NCBI GenBank assembly: GCA_002366835.1
Contig: DFBZ01000060.1
Coordinates: 101,570-165,569 of the forward strand
DNA: 64,000 nt
Direction of reading: 5' to 3'
Source: Gammaproteobacteria bacterium UBA3067
Lineage (GTDB): Bacteria > Pseudomonadota > Gammaproteobacteria > Pseudomonadales > UBA3067
In this document: piece by piece, positions 8,206 through 19,394 of the stretch
How positions within the stretch are numbered: position 1 is the first letter of the stretch
Layout: the number at the start of each line of letters is the position of its first letter
Position numbers and translations under genes: made by a program
The notes under the pieces: model-generated
The model's input: the letters and a program-made list of their open reading frames with translations, nothing else
What the model was told of the DNA's origin: nothing
Databases searched by the model: none

Positions 8206-11200
8206 TCAGGGCAGCTTGAAAAAAGGATCCAGATAATAGGCCCCCAAGCCGGAAGTCACATCTTTCTCCCACCAGATGTTAAACATATAGACCTCTTCTT
8301 CCCTATCCTCATCTGAATCAAAGTCTCCGCTGTCTGCCGTAATACTCTCCAAAGAGTACATCTTAGGACTTGTTCCACCCAGATCAACACTGATGTAATC
8401 TGTCGTTAAGTCAATTGTCCACGCACCTGCTTCCTCAACAGAGCCGTTTGACAACCACTCATAGGTGTTAGGCGAGCCTTGAGCAAAGAGCATACGTTCC
8501 GTTTGACCCCATACGATTGCAAATTCCCCCACAATGTCTGCCTCTGCTGTGATATCAACACCATTCGCCGATTCTGCTATGAACGCATCGAAGGGAACGA
8601 GACGTAAAGTTAAATAAGAGAGATCCATCGCACCGTTTTGAATCACCACCACCTCCGGATGATAAGTATCATTAAACTCAGCCAAGGCAATTTGGTGCTT
8701 ATCACCGCTACTGGCAATAGTAATTTGCAGGTTTCCATCCCCATCCACCAACCATGTCATCGCTTCATCTATCGAACCATCATCAGCCCCGTTAGAAAGC
8801 AACTCTTGCTCACGCACCCATCGACCACCATCACCGCTGCCATCAAACACGTAGTTATCAATAACGAAATGGATATCCGTAACAAACTCTCGTCCAATTC
8901 CAAAACCCGCCACACCAAAGCTGCTACCACTGGTTATTGTGCTATTGGCAGCAAAATCAACGCCGTTACCACTGGCTGCAAGAAATTCGGCAGGCAAAGG
9001 TGCTGGTGCCGTGTAGCTAAAGGCTGTTTTAAACTGATCCAGCGCAACAGTATTGAACATCAGATCCTGCTCAACCGATCCCGCTGCAAAGACGGCTCCG
9101 CTGCGAACAATATTTCCGTATCCACCGAGCTCAGTAATGGTATCCACAAAGAAGAAATGCTTAAGATCGCCATCCTCAATATCAACATTACTTAGGTCAA
9201 CCACTGCCTGCGGCGTAACGAACTCAACGACCTCTACGCCACCTTTGTGTATCACTTCGTAGCTAACGGTAATACCTGTGTCGACATAGGAGTTTTTGTA
9301 GAAGCGCACCGTGGGGTTGGCCCCAGCCACCGTACCATCGCTTGAAACAAGGTAAGCATTAACGTCATATTCATTACTACCATCATTGCCACGACCGACC
9401 CATATACCCACTCCATTACCGTTAGCTGGGTCGAAACTGGCAGAGCTGCTTATAATGTCACTCAATGTGGTTGCCGGCACAGGCTCCCAGTTACCACTGC
9501 CAACAGGCTTTTCTAACTGGTCTACGGGCACAATACCTTCGCAGGAAAGTCCCGTTTCATCAAACCAGTCATCCCAACGACTCCAGTTATTGTCACACCA
9601 AAAAATATAGGCCTCAGCAGTATTACTTTCGCTTGCTAGGTAAGCTCGCGCACCTGTGGCAAAGGAGGGGTTTCCAGGAAGGCCATCTGCAAAATTACCG
9701 TCGAGAATATCCAGCATGATCCTGTCTTCAATGTTGTATTCCTCAAGGTCTACATGCCTTATTAGGTGATCAACAATTACTCCAGATTTTGTTAATTTCA
9801 GAACAGCCGTTTCAGGTGCTGCGGCATAACCATCAATTTGTAATATGTCGTCGGCAATATCTACATCTCCACTGCTGCTCAGATAACCTTCTTCGCCCAC
9901 CGCATTCGCTGTTGAGTCGACCCATACCGTATCGATCTCATCCCAGGAGAACTGGGTTTCCAGAGCATCGGAAATAACTCCGTATTTAAAACCCCAGTCT
10001 CTATCAGCTTCCAGCCAAACAATGCCACTGGCACCAATGGGCTGCTCTCTGACGTCTACTGGCAGGGTCGCACTGACGTTAAATATTGCCGTACACGCTG
10101 AGCCGCCAGTATTCGTATTGCCGGTCCAAGTTCCGGTAAATTTGCCAGCGCCCTCGCTGAATGTTCCGGTAAAGCTGTCTGAAACATTAGCCGTAGCATC
10201 CACGCCCGAAAAGGTAAAAGTGCCATCAGGCTGTATGGTTCCTGTGTATAGCCAGTCATCATTCATGTTACTAACGGTCAGAGCAGTACCAACCTGTTCA
10301 AACTGCCAGAACTCGGAACCGCTTTCACCAACAACACTCAGGCAACTACTACTGTCGACATCCCACTCGGTGCCCGAATCAGCACTGTAGTCTTGCAGGT
10401 AAATACCGCTCATGTCAGGGATTGCTGCTTCACAGGCATCGCCTATGCCATCGCCGTCATCAACACCGTTGGTATCTAGCTGATCTGAGTTAGAAACTAA
10501 AGGACAGTTATCAGTAGCATCACCGACGGTATCGCTGTCGGTATCTTCATTAAACGGGTCGGTGCCTAGACCTAGCTCATCAACATCCAACACGCTATCG
10601 TTGTCGTCATCGGCATCACAGGCATCGCCTTCGGTATCACCGTCGTTGTTAACCTGGTTAGTATTGGCAATCTCTGGGCAGTTATCCAGATCATCAATCA
10701 CTGTGTCTAAGTCAGTGTCCAATTCACATGCATCGCCTATGCTATTTGAGTTCAAATCAGCTTGATCTGCATTAGCTGTAAATTGACAGTTATCAGGGGC
10801 AGCATCCAGCACGCCATCATTGTCATCATCGGTATCACAGGCATCACCTTCGGCGTCGCCGTCGTTGTTAGCCTGATCGGTGTTTGCATCAACCGAGCAG
10901 TTATCACCATTGTCGCCCACGGTATCGCTGTCGGTATCAACTGTTTCAGCTGGATCTGCTGGGAAGGCATCAGCATTATCACCCACGCCATCGCTGTCAG
11001 TATCCGTAGTTTCAGCCGGGTCTGCTGGGAAGGCATCGGCGTTATCACCTACACCATCACTGTCGGTATCAGTTGTTTCAGTCGGATTTACCGGGAAAGC
11101 ATCGGCGTTATCACCTACACCATCGCTGTCGGTATCTGCAGTTTCAGCTGGATCTGCTGGGAAGGCATCAGCATTATCACCCACGCCATCGCTGTCGGTA

Positions 11201-13122
11201 TCCGCAGTTTCAGTCGGATCTACCGGGAAGGCATCGGCATTATCACCCATACCATCGCTGTCGGTGTCCGCAGTTTCAGCTGGATCGGCTGGGAAAGCAT
11301 CAGCATTATCACCCACGCCATCGCTGTCGGTATCCGCAGTTTCAGTTGGATCTGCTGGGAAGGCATCAGCATTATCACCCACGCCATCGCTGTCAGTATC
11401 CGTAGTTTCAGCCGGGTCTGTTGGGAAGGCATCTGAATTGTTGCCCACGGTGTCGCTATCTGTATCTAGGGCCTCTAAAGGGTCGGTGGGGAATTGATCT
11501 ACACCATCAGAAAAACCATCCGAGTCTGTATCCCACAGTAAAGGATCAGTTCCATCCAAACCTTCCTGGGTATCAGAAACACCGTCTCCATCTTTGTCGG
11601 TGTCACTGTTATCGCCTATATTATCACCATCCAAATCGCTGTCTTCGGCACTATCCAAGGGAAACAAATCATCTACATCGAGCACACTGTCCTCATCATC
11701 ATCGCCATCACAGACATCACCACCGTCGCCTAAACCATCGGTGTTCAGCTGGTCAGGGTTAGCGTTCAATGGACAGTTATCTGTACCGTCATTGATAACG
11801 CCATCGCCGTCGGCATCGTTTGAGCAGGCATCGCCTTCGCCATTCGCATCCGTATCTATTTGATCCGTATTGGCAGCCAATGGACAGTTATCAACTCCGT
11901 TATTTATAGTATCGGAATCACGATCCAGGGCTGGATCTAAAAAGGCACTGTTATCAAGGGGGTAGTCATCATCATTATCCGCCCAACCGTCATTATCGTC
12001 ATCAGTGTCGGCATTGTTACCAATAAAGTCTCCATCCGTATCAAGCTGTTCGGCTGGATCTTCTGGAAACGCGTCATCAGCATTTAGCACTGAGTCGCCG
12101 TCAAGATCAGAGTTTGTTTCTGCTGGCTCTGACTCCACATTAATCGTGTCAAGCGCGGTAGTGTCTGTTGTTTCTCCAGTAACGGTAGTTTCGTCTCGCA
12201 ACTCTTGCTCAATATCAGCAACCAGAATAGTCGTGTTAGGAATGGTCAAAGTTGCTGGATCCTGGCTTAACACGTCTAGTGCAGGTGCTTCGTAGACCGT
12301 ACTCGCAACTCCACCGACGGTTCCATCAATTTCACCATCGGCCAAATCATTGGCCAGCTCAGTTAAAATTTCACCTGTATCACCAGTAACAGATAACTTT
12401 TGCATCTCATAAGCTATAGCCGTTAATGCTTCTATAGCAGTTCGGTATGCGGCCACGGAAGCCTGCTCTTCTGTTGTGTCAGTCGTACTGTCAATCAAAG
12501 GAGGCGTATCAAAAATATCAACCGTTTCATCCAAACCAAAACCCATGGTGGATTTGACCTGAGAAGCAGCGGTAAGCAAGGCGGCTTCAAAAGAAGCGCC
12601 ATCAAGCGAAGCTGGGTCTGCAATGGCAATATCCACCGCCATGGTTGTCAGCGGTGTTGCATAAATCTGTTCACCGGAATCCAGCAATGCCTGGGTTACC
12701 ACCGTTCGCATAGTAGTGATAACAGGCGCCAGACCTGTAGTAATGTCGGTTGTATCAGTATCGGAGGTAACTTCTAGAATATAAGGAGGGGCCAAAGGAA
12801 AAGCTAAAGATAGATTCTGTATCTGCGCCTGTGCATTGGTAGAGCCGCTTCCTGCAACACTGCCTTTCATTCCAGGCCCTGATGGTTCAATGTTGTAGAC
12901 AGTCACCACGGCGTTGGCCAGCGGCCCTTTAATGCCACCCCCTGTTAGTGCGAGTGTCGCGGTATCGGCGTTGGTATTACCGCCAGTATTATTCGTACCG
13001 TTTTCTTCTGCAGCAGGATCATTGCGGTGCGAATCGCTACACCCTGCGAAAAAAGAAAGCAGCACTAGATAAGTAATTACGTGAACCAGACTGCGGGTTG
13101 GTACACATTGAGCTAGGCGCAT
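8206..13122 (-). CDS. Giant lipoprotein with thrombospondin type 3 calcium-binding repeats
   Basis: A 1638-residue secreted lipoprotein. Signal peptide with Lys-free but Arg-containing N-region and lipobox LSFFAGC (lipidated Cys28). Residues about 50-330 include a carboxypeptidase-regulatory-like segment (GGIKGPLANAVVTVYN). Residues about 330-900 are Asp-rich TSP3 repeats (GDNCPLxANxDQ, DADGDGxxD, DDDNDGVLD) expected to bind many Ca2+ ions; residues about 551-726 are eight near-identical 22-residue copies of DTDSDGVGDNADAFPADP plus AET-like ends. The remaining 740 residues are a beta-rich region I cannot assign. The ATG at 13122 is chosen because GAGGGG lies 7 bases upstream; a GTG 15 bases earlier is possible. 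Stands alone between isocitrate lyase and yjeT. Likely a cell-surface adhesin or ligand-binding protein; function inferred only from composition. Confidence 0.85.
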   Translation of the reverse strand: MRLAQCVPTRSLVHVITYLVLLSFFAGCSDSHRNDPAAEENGTNNTGGNTNADTATLALTGGGIKGPLANAVVTVYNIEPSGPGMKGSVAGSGSTNAQAQIQNLSLAFPLAPPYILEVTSDTDTTDITTGLAPVITTMRTVVTQALLDSGEQIYATPLTTMAVDIAIADPASLDGASFEAALLTAASQVKSTMGFGLDETVDIFDTPPLIDSTTDTTEEQASVAAYRTAIEALTAIAYEMQKLSVTGDTGEILTELANDLADGEIDGTVGGVASTVYEAPALDVLSQDPATLTIPNTTILVADIEQELRDETTVTGETTDTTALDTINVESEPAETNSDLDGDSVLNADDAFPEDPAEQLDTDGDFIGNNADTDDDNDGWADNDDDYPLDNSAFLDPALDRDSDTINNGVDNCPLAANTDQIDTDANGEGDACSNDADGDGVINDGTDNCPLNANPDQLNTDGLGDGGDVCDGDDDEDSVLDVDDLFPLDSAEDSDLDGDNIGDNSDTDKDGDGVSDTQEGLDGTDPLLWDTDSDGFSDGVDQFPTDPLEALDTDSDTVGNNSDAFPTDPAETTDTDSDGVGDNADAFPADPTETADTDSDGVGDNADAFPADPAETADTDSDGMGDNADAFPVDPTETADTDSDGVGDNADAFPADPAETADTDSDGVGDNADAFPVNPTETTDTDSDGVGDNADAFPADPAETTDTDSDGVGDNADAFPADPAETVDTDSDTVGDNGDNCSVDANTDQANNDGDAEGDACDTDDDNDGVLDAAPDNCQFTANADQADLNSNSIGDACELDTDLDTVIDDLDNCPEIANTNQVNNDGDTEGDACDADDDNDSVLDVDELGLGTDPFNEDTDSDTVGDATDNCPLVSNSDQLDTNGVDDGDGIGDACEAAIPDMSGIYLQDYSADSGTEWDVDSSSCLSVVGESGSEFWQFEQVGTALTVSNMNDDWLYTGTIQPDGTFTFSGVDATANVSDSFTGTFSEGAGKFTGTWTGNTNTGGSACTAIFNVSATLPVDVREQPIGASGIVWLEADRDWGFKYGVISDALETQFSWDEIDTVWVDSTANAVGEEGYLSSSGDVDIADDILQIDGYAAAPETAVLKLTKSGVIVDHLIRHVDLEEYNIEDRIMLDILDGNFADGLPGNPSFATGARAYLASESNTAEAYIFWCDNNWSRWDDWFDETGLSCEGIVPVDQLEKPVGSGNWEPVPATTLSDIISSSASFDPANGNGVGIWVGRGNDGSNEYDVNAYLVSSDGTVAGANPTVRFYKNSYVDTGITVSYEVIHKGGVEVVEFVTPQAVVDLSNVDIEDGDLKHFFFVDTITELGGYGNIVRSGAVFAAGSVEQDLMFNTVALDQFKTAFSYTAPAPLPAEFLAASGNGVDFAANSTITSGSSFGVAGFGIGREFVTDIHFVIDNYVFDGSGDGGRWVREQELLSNGADDGSIDEAMTWLVDGDGNLQITIASSGDKHQIALAEFNDTYHPEVVVIQNGAMDLSYLTLRLVPFDAFIAESANGVDITAEADIVGEFAIVWGQTERMLFAQGSPNTYEWLSNGSVEEAGAWTIDLTTDYISVDLGGTSPKMYSLESITADSGDFDSDEDREEEVYMFNIWWEKDVTSGLGAYYLDPFFKLP
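10943..11470 (-). repeat. Eight tandem 66-bp repeats inside the lipoprotein gene
   Basis: Copies begin at 10943, 11009, 11075, 11141, 11207, 11273, 11339 and 11405, each exactly 66 bp and in frame (22 codons), marked by GTTTCAGC/GTTTCAGT at the start of each unit on the + strand. Adjacent units at both ends are degenerate. Near-identity of the DNA points to recent slippage or recombination, so copy number is likely to vary between strains. Confidence 0.95.
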
Positions 13123-13490
13123 TATAAATCCCCTCACTTCTTTCCTTAAAAATGAATTTTAGATAGCCAAAAGCATTAACGCTGCCCACATTAGAGCGAA
13201 CGCCAGCAGCCTTAGACTAGATGATAAAATGGACTTTTCCAGAGTTTCTATAAAGTTTTCTTGTTTCTAAAAAGCGGCGTCATTTTAGTGACTCATTACC
13301 CTTCAACATGCGATATAAAATTGACACATGAAACCACTCCTTGCCTCCGCGTAACGAAGGCAGATCAAGCGAAGCTATACCCCTTCTATAAAGCATCGTG
13401 CTAGAATGCGCCGTCGCGCTTGACTCAGGCTTTCATAATGTGAAAAAGCTAGGGCACCTCGCGACAGCGTGCGATTAAAGTGGAAACAAT
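13123..13490. other. Divergent intergenic region between the large lipoprotein and yjeT
   Basis: About 370 bases with no gene recognised. It should hold promoters for both directions. TAGAAT at 13402-13407 is a reasonable -10 box for the yjeT-hisZ-purA unit, but no clear -35 box is spaced before it. Confidence 0.35.
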
Positions 13491-13688
13491 ATGGAATTTA
13501 TGGACTGGCGCCTTTTTGGAACTGCCATAGGCTTAATGTTTATTTTTGAGGGCATCATGCCTTTCCTGATTCCTAATAGACTTCGTGGAATGGCTCTAAT
13601 GGTACTTAAATTGGGCGATAACACCATTCGCGGCATGGGCTTGTTCAGTATGGTCATGGGCTTGATTATCCTGTCATTAACGAGATAA
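13491..13688 (+). CDS. yjeT: YjeT-like DUF2065 small inner-membrane protein
   Basis: A 65-residue protein with two hydrophobic helices (about residues 7-26 and 46-62) separated by a short basic loop (IPNRLRGMALMVLKLGD), the DUF2065 pattern. In many gammaproteobacteria the gene lies between hflC and hisZ/purA; here hisZ and purA follow at 72 and 52 bases, but hflKC is not upstream within this window. Molecular role unknown; a link to HflKC is only by synteny. Confidence 0.85.
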   Translation: MEFMDWRLFGTAIGLMFIFEGIMPFLIPNRLRGMALMVLKLGDNTIRGMGLFSMVMGLIILSLTR

Positions 13689-13760
13689 CAGCCTCACTTT
13701 AAAACTAGCGCACAACGAACACCCTTCTCACCCCAACAACACAAATTTCGAGTTATATGC

Positions 13761-14936
13761 ATGGCGACAGCGGATCAGTGGTTACTCCCAGATGGCATTG
13801 AAGAACTGTACCCCAAACAGGCAACTGCCATCGAAGCACTTAGAAGAGAGCTTCTCGACCTCTATCAATCATGGGGTTATGACTTAGTCCTGCCACCACT
13901 TCTGGAGTATCTTGAGTCGCTCAACACCGGCATGGGAAATGACTTCAAACTACAAACGCTGAAAGTAACAGACCAGTTAAGTGGTCGCCAAATGGGCTTG
14001 CGAGCCGACATCACCCCGCAGGTCGCTCGTATTGATGCCCACGGGTTAAAGAACGAAGGGCCCACTCGGCTTTGTTATGCGGGCTCTGTTCTCCATGCGA
14101 AGCCCAACCTTTCCGGCTCTCGATCATTAATCCAGGTGGGTGTTGAACTTTTTGGTCACGCCAACACCGATAGCGATACGGAAGTGATCGAGCTCATGCT
14201 TCGCACGCTGCGAGCAGCAGGCTGCACTTCTATCACCCTGGACCTCGGCCATGTGGGTATCTGCCAAAGTCTGCTGGAAAAAAGCGAACTACCCGAAGAA
14301 CAAATATCACGCTTATTCGATATTTATCAGCGCAAAGCGACCGTTGAGCTGGATGATTTTCTGGGAGCTCATGTCCACAACCAGGAATTAGGCAACATCT
14401 TGCAACGCCTGCCAAAACTCTCTGGAAGCGCGGAGTGCCTAGAAGAAGCCCGCCAACTGTTGAGCGTCTACCCTGAAGCAATCACCGCGGTGAACGAGCT
14501 GGAAGTCATCGCACAGCAAACCAAAGCGGCTTTCCCAGAAATCAACATCTACTATGATCTGAGCGAACTACGGGGCTACCGTTATCATACTGGCGTGGTT
14601 TTCGCAGCTTATACACCCAGCCACGGCCAGGCCATTGCCAAGGGCGGGCGCTACGATGACGTCGGCGAAAAGTTCGGTCGCTCGCGCCCAGCCACCGGCT
14701 TCAGCACAGACATCAAAACATTGGTAAACCTGACACAATACCGGGCAAACCCCGTAAGCAAAATTTTTGCACCCTCCGACACCGACCCAACGCTGCGAGA
14801 TAAAATAAATAGTCTTCGTAGTGATGGTGAAGTGGTTATCAAAAGCCTGCTAGGGCAAAAGGAAGGTGCTAACGAGTGTGGCTGCAACCGTCAGCTGGTA
14901 AACAGGAACGGTCAATGGGTTCTGGAAGAACTTTAA
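13761..14936 (+). CDS. hisZ: ATP phosphoribosyltransferase regulatory subunit
   Basis: A catalytically inactive class II histidyl-tRNA-synthetase paralogue that binds short-form HisG and makes the first enzyme of histidine synthesis active and histidine-sensitive. Class II motif 2-like (GLRADITPQVARIDAH) and the histidine-binding segments (RGYRYHTGVVFAAY; KGGRYDDVGEKFGRSRPATGFS) are visible; no anticodon-binding domain. 391 aa is the usual length. Its presence implies a short HisG elsewhere in the genome. Lies between yjeT and purA in the order common to Pseudomonas and relatives, and is probably co-transcribed with both. Confidence 0.95.
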   Translation: MATADQWLLPDGIEELYPKQATAIEALRRELLDLYQSWGYDLVLPPLLEYLESLNTGMGNDFKLQTLKVTDQLSGRQMGLRADITPQVARIDAHGLKNEGPTRLCYAGSVLHAKPNLSGSRSLIQVGVELFGHANTDSDTEVIELMLRTLRAAGCTSITLDLGHVGICQSLLEKSELPEEQISRLFDIYQRKATVELDDFLGAHVHNQELGNILQRLPKLSGSAECLEEARQLLSVYPEAITAVNELEVIAQQTKAAFPEINIYYDLSELRGYRYHTGVVFAAYTPSHGQAIAKGGRYDDVGEKFGRSRPATGFSTDIKTLVNLTQYRANPVSKIFAPSDTDPTLRDKINSLRSDGEVVIKSLLGQKEGANECGCNRQLVNRNGQWVLEEL

Positions 14937-14979
14937 GCGCACACCCAGTTTTTGTTTGTGCAAAGTTTCTAATTTATAG

Positions 14980-16269
<1,290 letters not shown>

Positions 16270-16408
16270 TTAAACCACGCTTCTGGTGGGTTTTATAAAC
16301 GCCGATTAGCAGCTAAGCTATTTGTATCAATCATGGATACACATGCCTCACAGAGACTCATCTGCTGAGGCAGTCCCCCCTCTAAATCGCCCTCAGAAGT
16401 TCACAACT

Positions 16409-18607
16409 ATGAGCACCACCACACCTCGTCTTTTAAATGATTACCCAAAATATTGGGCAGAGTGCTACGGCACTGCGCCATTTCTCCCTACCTCAAAAAA
16501 GGAAATGGAAGAGCTAGGCTGGGACAGTTGCGATATTATTATGGTGACAGGGGATGCCTACGTCGACCACCCCAGCTTTGGCATGGCCGTGATTGGTCGC
16601 ACACTTGAAGCTCAAGGCTTTCGGGTCGGCATCATCACCCAACCCGACTGGCAAAGCAAAGAACCCTTCCAAATTCTTGGCCGCCCAAACCTCTACTTTG
16701 GTGTCACCGCTGGCAACATGGACTCCATGATCAACCACTATACGGCTGATAAGCGTATTCGCAGTGATGATGCCTACACACCGAACAGTGAAGCCGGCAA
16801 ACGACCCGATCGGGCAGTAAACGTATACTCCCAACGCTGCAAAGAAGCCTACAAAGGTGTAACAGTTGTGATTGGCGGCATCGAGGCCAGCTTACGCAGA
16901 ATCGCCCACTACGATTACTGGTCAGACAAAGTTCGCCCCTCTGCCCTGCTGGACTCCAAGGCCGATATATTGCTTTACGGTAATGCGGAAAGGGCCATGA
17001 TAGAGCTCAGCCACCGCTTGGCCCGTGGCGACAATATTAGTGACATTCATGACTTGCGTGGCAGCGCTTTTATTCCCAAGGAGCTACCCGCAGACTGGCT
17101 GGAAGTGAACTCAAGCAGCGTTGACCTCCCTGGTGTCGTTCCACCTATATCAAACCCCTACGATGTACCCCATGACCAGCAACAAGATCCCGCTAGCTGC
17201 GAACAAAACCCAAGAAATAATACGCCAACAGAGGAAGCGCCTCAGCCTCTGCGAATTATTTCCTCACACAAGGCAGCAAAGGCAGGTAAAAAGAGCTACA
17301 TTCGCCTTCCTTCCTATGAAAAGGTGAGAAATGACAAGGTTCTCTATGCTCATGCCTCCCGTGTGATGCATCAAGAAACAAACCCCCACAATGCGCTGGC
17401 TTTAGTGCAACGACATGGTCAGCGTGAGATTTGGATCAACCCGCCGCCCATCCCTCTCAGCACAGAGGAGCTGGACAATACCTTTGAACTCCCTTACCAG
17501 CGAGTGCCGCACCCCAAATACGGTGATGCAAAAATCCCTGCCTACGAGATGATTCGGTTTTCCATCAACATTATGCGTGGCTGCTTTGGCGGTTGTACTT
17601 TTTGCTCTATTACAGAACACGAAGGGCGTATTATCCAAAGCCGCTCCGAAGAAAGCATACTGCGTGAGATCGAAGCCGTTCGCGATAAAACCCCCGGCTT
17701 TAGCGGAAATATTTCTGACCTTGGTGGCCCCACAGCCAACATGTACCGCCTTAACTGCAAAAGTGATGCAATACAAGAAGTTTGCCGCCGCCCTTCTTGC
17801 GTTTTTCCTAAAATCTGCGAGAACCTGATTACCGACCACAGCCCCACCACCCAGCTTTATCGTAAGGCGCGGGCAATACCTGGTATCAAACGCATTCTGA
17901 TTGCCTCAGGCTTACGTTACGACCTTGCCGTACGGGACCCTGAATACGTCAATGAGTTAGTCAGTCACCATGTGGGCGGCTATCTTAAAATTGCGCCAGA
18001 GCATACCGAAGCAGAACCCCTTAACAAAATGATGAAACCAGGGGTCAGTACTTATTATGAATTCAAAAAAATGTTTGATCACTTCTCCAAAGAAGCAGGC
18101 AAACAGCAATTTCTGATCCCCTACTTTATTGCCGCCCACCCAGGTACTCGCGATACAGACATGCTAAACCTTGGCTTATGGTTAAAACGAGAAGGGTTTC
18201 GCCTTGATCAAGTGCAAAATTTTTACCCCTCCCCCATGGCCCTCGCTACTACCATGTATCACTCGGAAAAAAATCCTTTAAAGAAACTGGGCTATAAAAG
18301 CGAAGCCGTTCTCACCCCGCGTAAAGGCCGACAACGCCGTTTACATAAAGCATTTTTACGTTATCACGATGCTAAAAACTGGCCAGAGATTCGCGAAGCT
18401 CTTAAAAAAATGGGCCGGGCTGATCTTATCGGCTCGGGCAAAAACCACTTAGTTCCAGAAGAAAGTAAAAGCACACAACACAAAAATAGTCGGCCGCTTA
18501 AAAAGGAACAACCCGGTTCAAAAAATACAAACCGCAGGAAAGGCTCTGTTCAAGGAAAAACCGGAAGTAAAATAAGACGCTCACCTACAACACGAAAAAG
18601 AAAATAA
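16409..18607 (+). CDS. ygiQ: YgiQ-family radical SAM protein
   Basis: A UPF0313/YgiQ family radical-SAM enzyme of unknown substrate. The start at 16409 gives 732 aa and aligns the early [21 protein letters not shown] region with E. coli YgiQ; the frame runs further upstream but lacks a convincing start. A cobalamin-binding-like N-terminal domain ([36 protein letters not shown]) is followed by the [4Fe-4S] motif C392-x3-C396-x2-C399 in [19 protein letters not shown], then the YgiQ C-terminal region and a Lys/Arg/Ser-rich, probably disordered tail of about 60 residues. Alone on its transcript 140 bases after purA. Confidence 0.92.
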   Translation: MSTTTPRLLNDYPKYWAECYGTAPFLPTSKKEMEELGWDSCDIIMVTGDAYVDHPSFGMAVIGRTLEAQGFRVGIITQPDWQSKEPFQILGRPNLYFGVTAGNMDSMINHYTADKRIRSDDAYTPNSEAGKRPDRAVNVYSQRCKEAYKGVTVVIGGIEASLRRIAHYDYWSDKVRPSALLDSKADILLYGNAERAMIELSHRLARGDNISDIHDLRGSAFIPKELPADWLEVNSSSVDLPGVVPPISNPYDVPHDQQQDPASCEQNPRNNTPTEEAPQPLRIISSHKAAKAGKKSYIRLPSYEKVRNDKVLYAHASRVMHQETNPHNALALVQRHGQREIWINPPPIPLSTEELDNTFELPYQRVPHPKYGDAKIPAYEMIRFSINIMRGCFGGCTFCSITEHEGRIIQSRSEESILREIEAVRDKTPGFSGNISDLGGPTANMYRLNCKSDAIQEVCRRPSCVFPKICENLITDHSPTTQLYRKARAIPGIKRILIASGLRYDLAVRDPEYVNELVSHHVGGYLKIAPEHTEAEPLNKMMKPGVSTYYEFKKMFDHFSKEAGKQQFLIPYFIAAHPGTRDTDMLNLGLWLKREGFRLDQVQNFYPSPMALATTMYHSEKNPLKKLGYKSEAVLTPRKGRQRRLHKAFLRYHDAKNWPEIREALKKMGRADLIGSGKNHLVPEESKSTQHKNSRPLKKEQPGSKNTNRRKGSVQGKTGSKIRRSPTTRKRK

Positions 18608-18751
18608 CCGAGACTGGTCTTTCAGATAACTGCACATCAGCAGACAGGAAAAATTCGTGCAAAACAAAAACTGAGTTTAAGCTTGTGAAATAAACGGCAC
18701 CACTTAAGCTTGCCGTCTCACTGTTCAGGTTTGGAAGAAGGCGAATTATCC

Positions 18752-19222
18752 ATGATATCAGCAGACACCTTAATGCAACTCGCTATCGATGCGGCAAAAC
18801 AGGGAATCACCAGAGGTCAAAGCCCCTTTGGCTGCGCTATCGCCATTGGTGAAAGGGTCATCACCGCCACCCATAATCATGTATTAGCGCATACGGATAT
18901 CACCGCCCACGCGGAAATACATGCCTTGCGCTTGGCTTGCAAAGAAGAGAATAGTATTTTTCTTGAGAATGCGCATGTCGCCGCCACCTGCGAGCCCTGC
19001 CCCATGTGTATGGCCGCGCTCCATTGGGCACGGGTCGATACCGTCTACTACGGTGCCAGCATCTCTGATGCAGAAAAGGCCGGGTTTAATGAGTTGAATG
19101 TGCCTGCCCAGCAATTGCTACAACTAGGGAATAGCCCTGTAAAACTCATTAAGAACATTCGCCAGGAAGATTGCAAAGCGCTGTTTACCGAATGGCGTCA
19201 CAACACGCCAATGCCTTACTAA
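18752..19222 (+). CDS. Nucleoside/guanine deaminase of the cytidine deaminase fold
   Basis: Zinc-dependent hydrolytic deaminase. The two signature motifs HAEIHAL (Zn-His and catalytic Glu) and CEPCPMC (two Zn-Cys) are intact. The SPFGCAIA start of the fold and the WARVDTVYYGASISDAEKAGF segment resemble guanine deaminase / CMP-dCMP deaminase-like enzymes rather than tRNA adenosine deaminase TadA, which has different C-terminal helices. 156 aa from the ATG at 18752, preceded by GAAGAAGG about 10 bases away; an upstream in-frame start would add 14 residues. Substrate not fixed. Confidence 0.85.
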   Translation: MISADTLMQLAIDAAKQGITRGQSPFGCAIAIGERVITATHNHVLAHTDITAHAEIHALRLACKEENSIFLENAHVAATCEPCPMCMAALHWARVDTVYYGASISDAEKAGFNELNVPAQQLLQLGNSPVKLIKNIRQEDCKALFTEWRHNTPMPY

Positions 19223-19246
19223 GCCTGAGCACCTCTGAGTAACTTT

Positions 19247-19388
19247 AGGGCACCTCTAAAAATTGCCTTTTTACCCGATAGCGGCGTCAGTTCCATACTC
19301 AACTCCTCATGTAGCCCTTGTACACTGAGGGTTTCCGTGCGGTGCTTCCTTGCTCTCGAATAAAAGATCTAATTTTTAGAGATGCCCT
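19247..19388. mobile_element. MITE-like repeat, copy 1 (142 bp)
   Basis: Ends are inverted repeats: AGGGCACCTCTAAAAATT at the left and AATTTTTAGAGATGCCCT at the right, 17 of 18 matching. The interior is nearly identical, in opposite orientation, to 55249-55392. It encodes no protein. It fills the gap between two convergent genes (deaminase and Bax-like) and could end transcription from either side. No clear target-site duplication is seen here. Confidence 0.85.
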
Positions 19389-19394
19389 TGATGA

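Noticed and set aside
10943..11470. Regular repeats suggesting a CRISPR array
   Set aside because: Units are contiguous with no unique spacers, lie in frame inside a coding gene, and no cas genes are present.
10762..11863. Long plus-strand open frames with repeated Ser/Pro-rich or Ile/Gly-rich sequence
   Set aside because: They are antisense shadows of the tandem-repeat region of the lipoprotein gene; the 66-bp period keeps other frames open.
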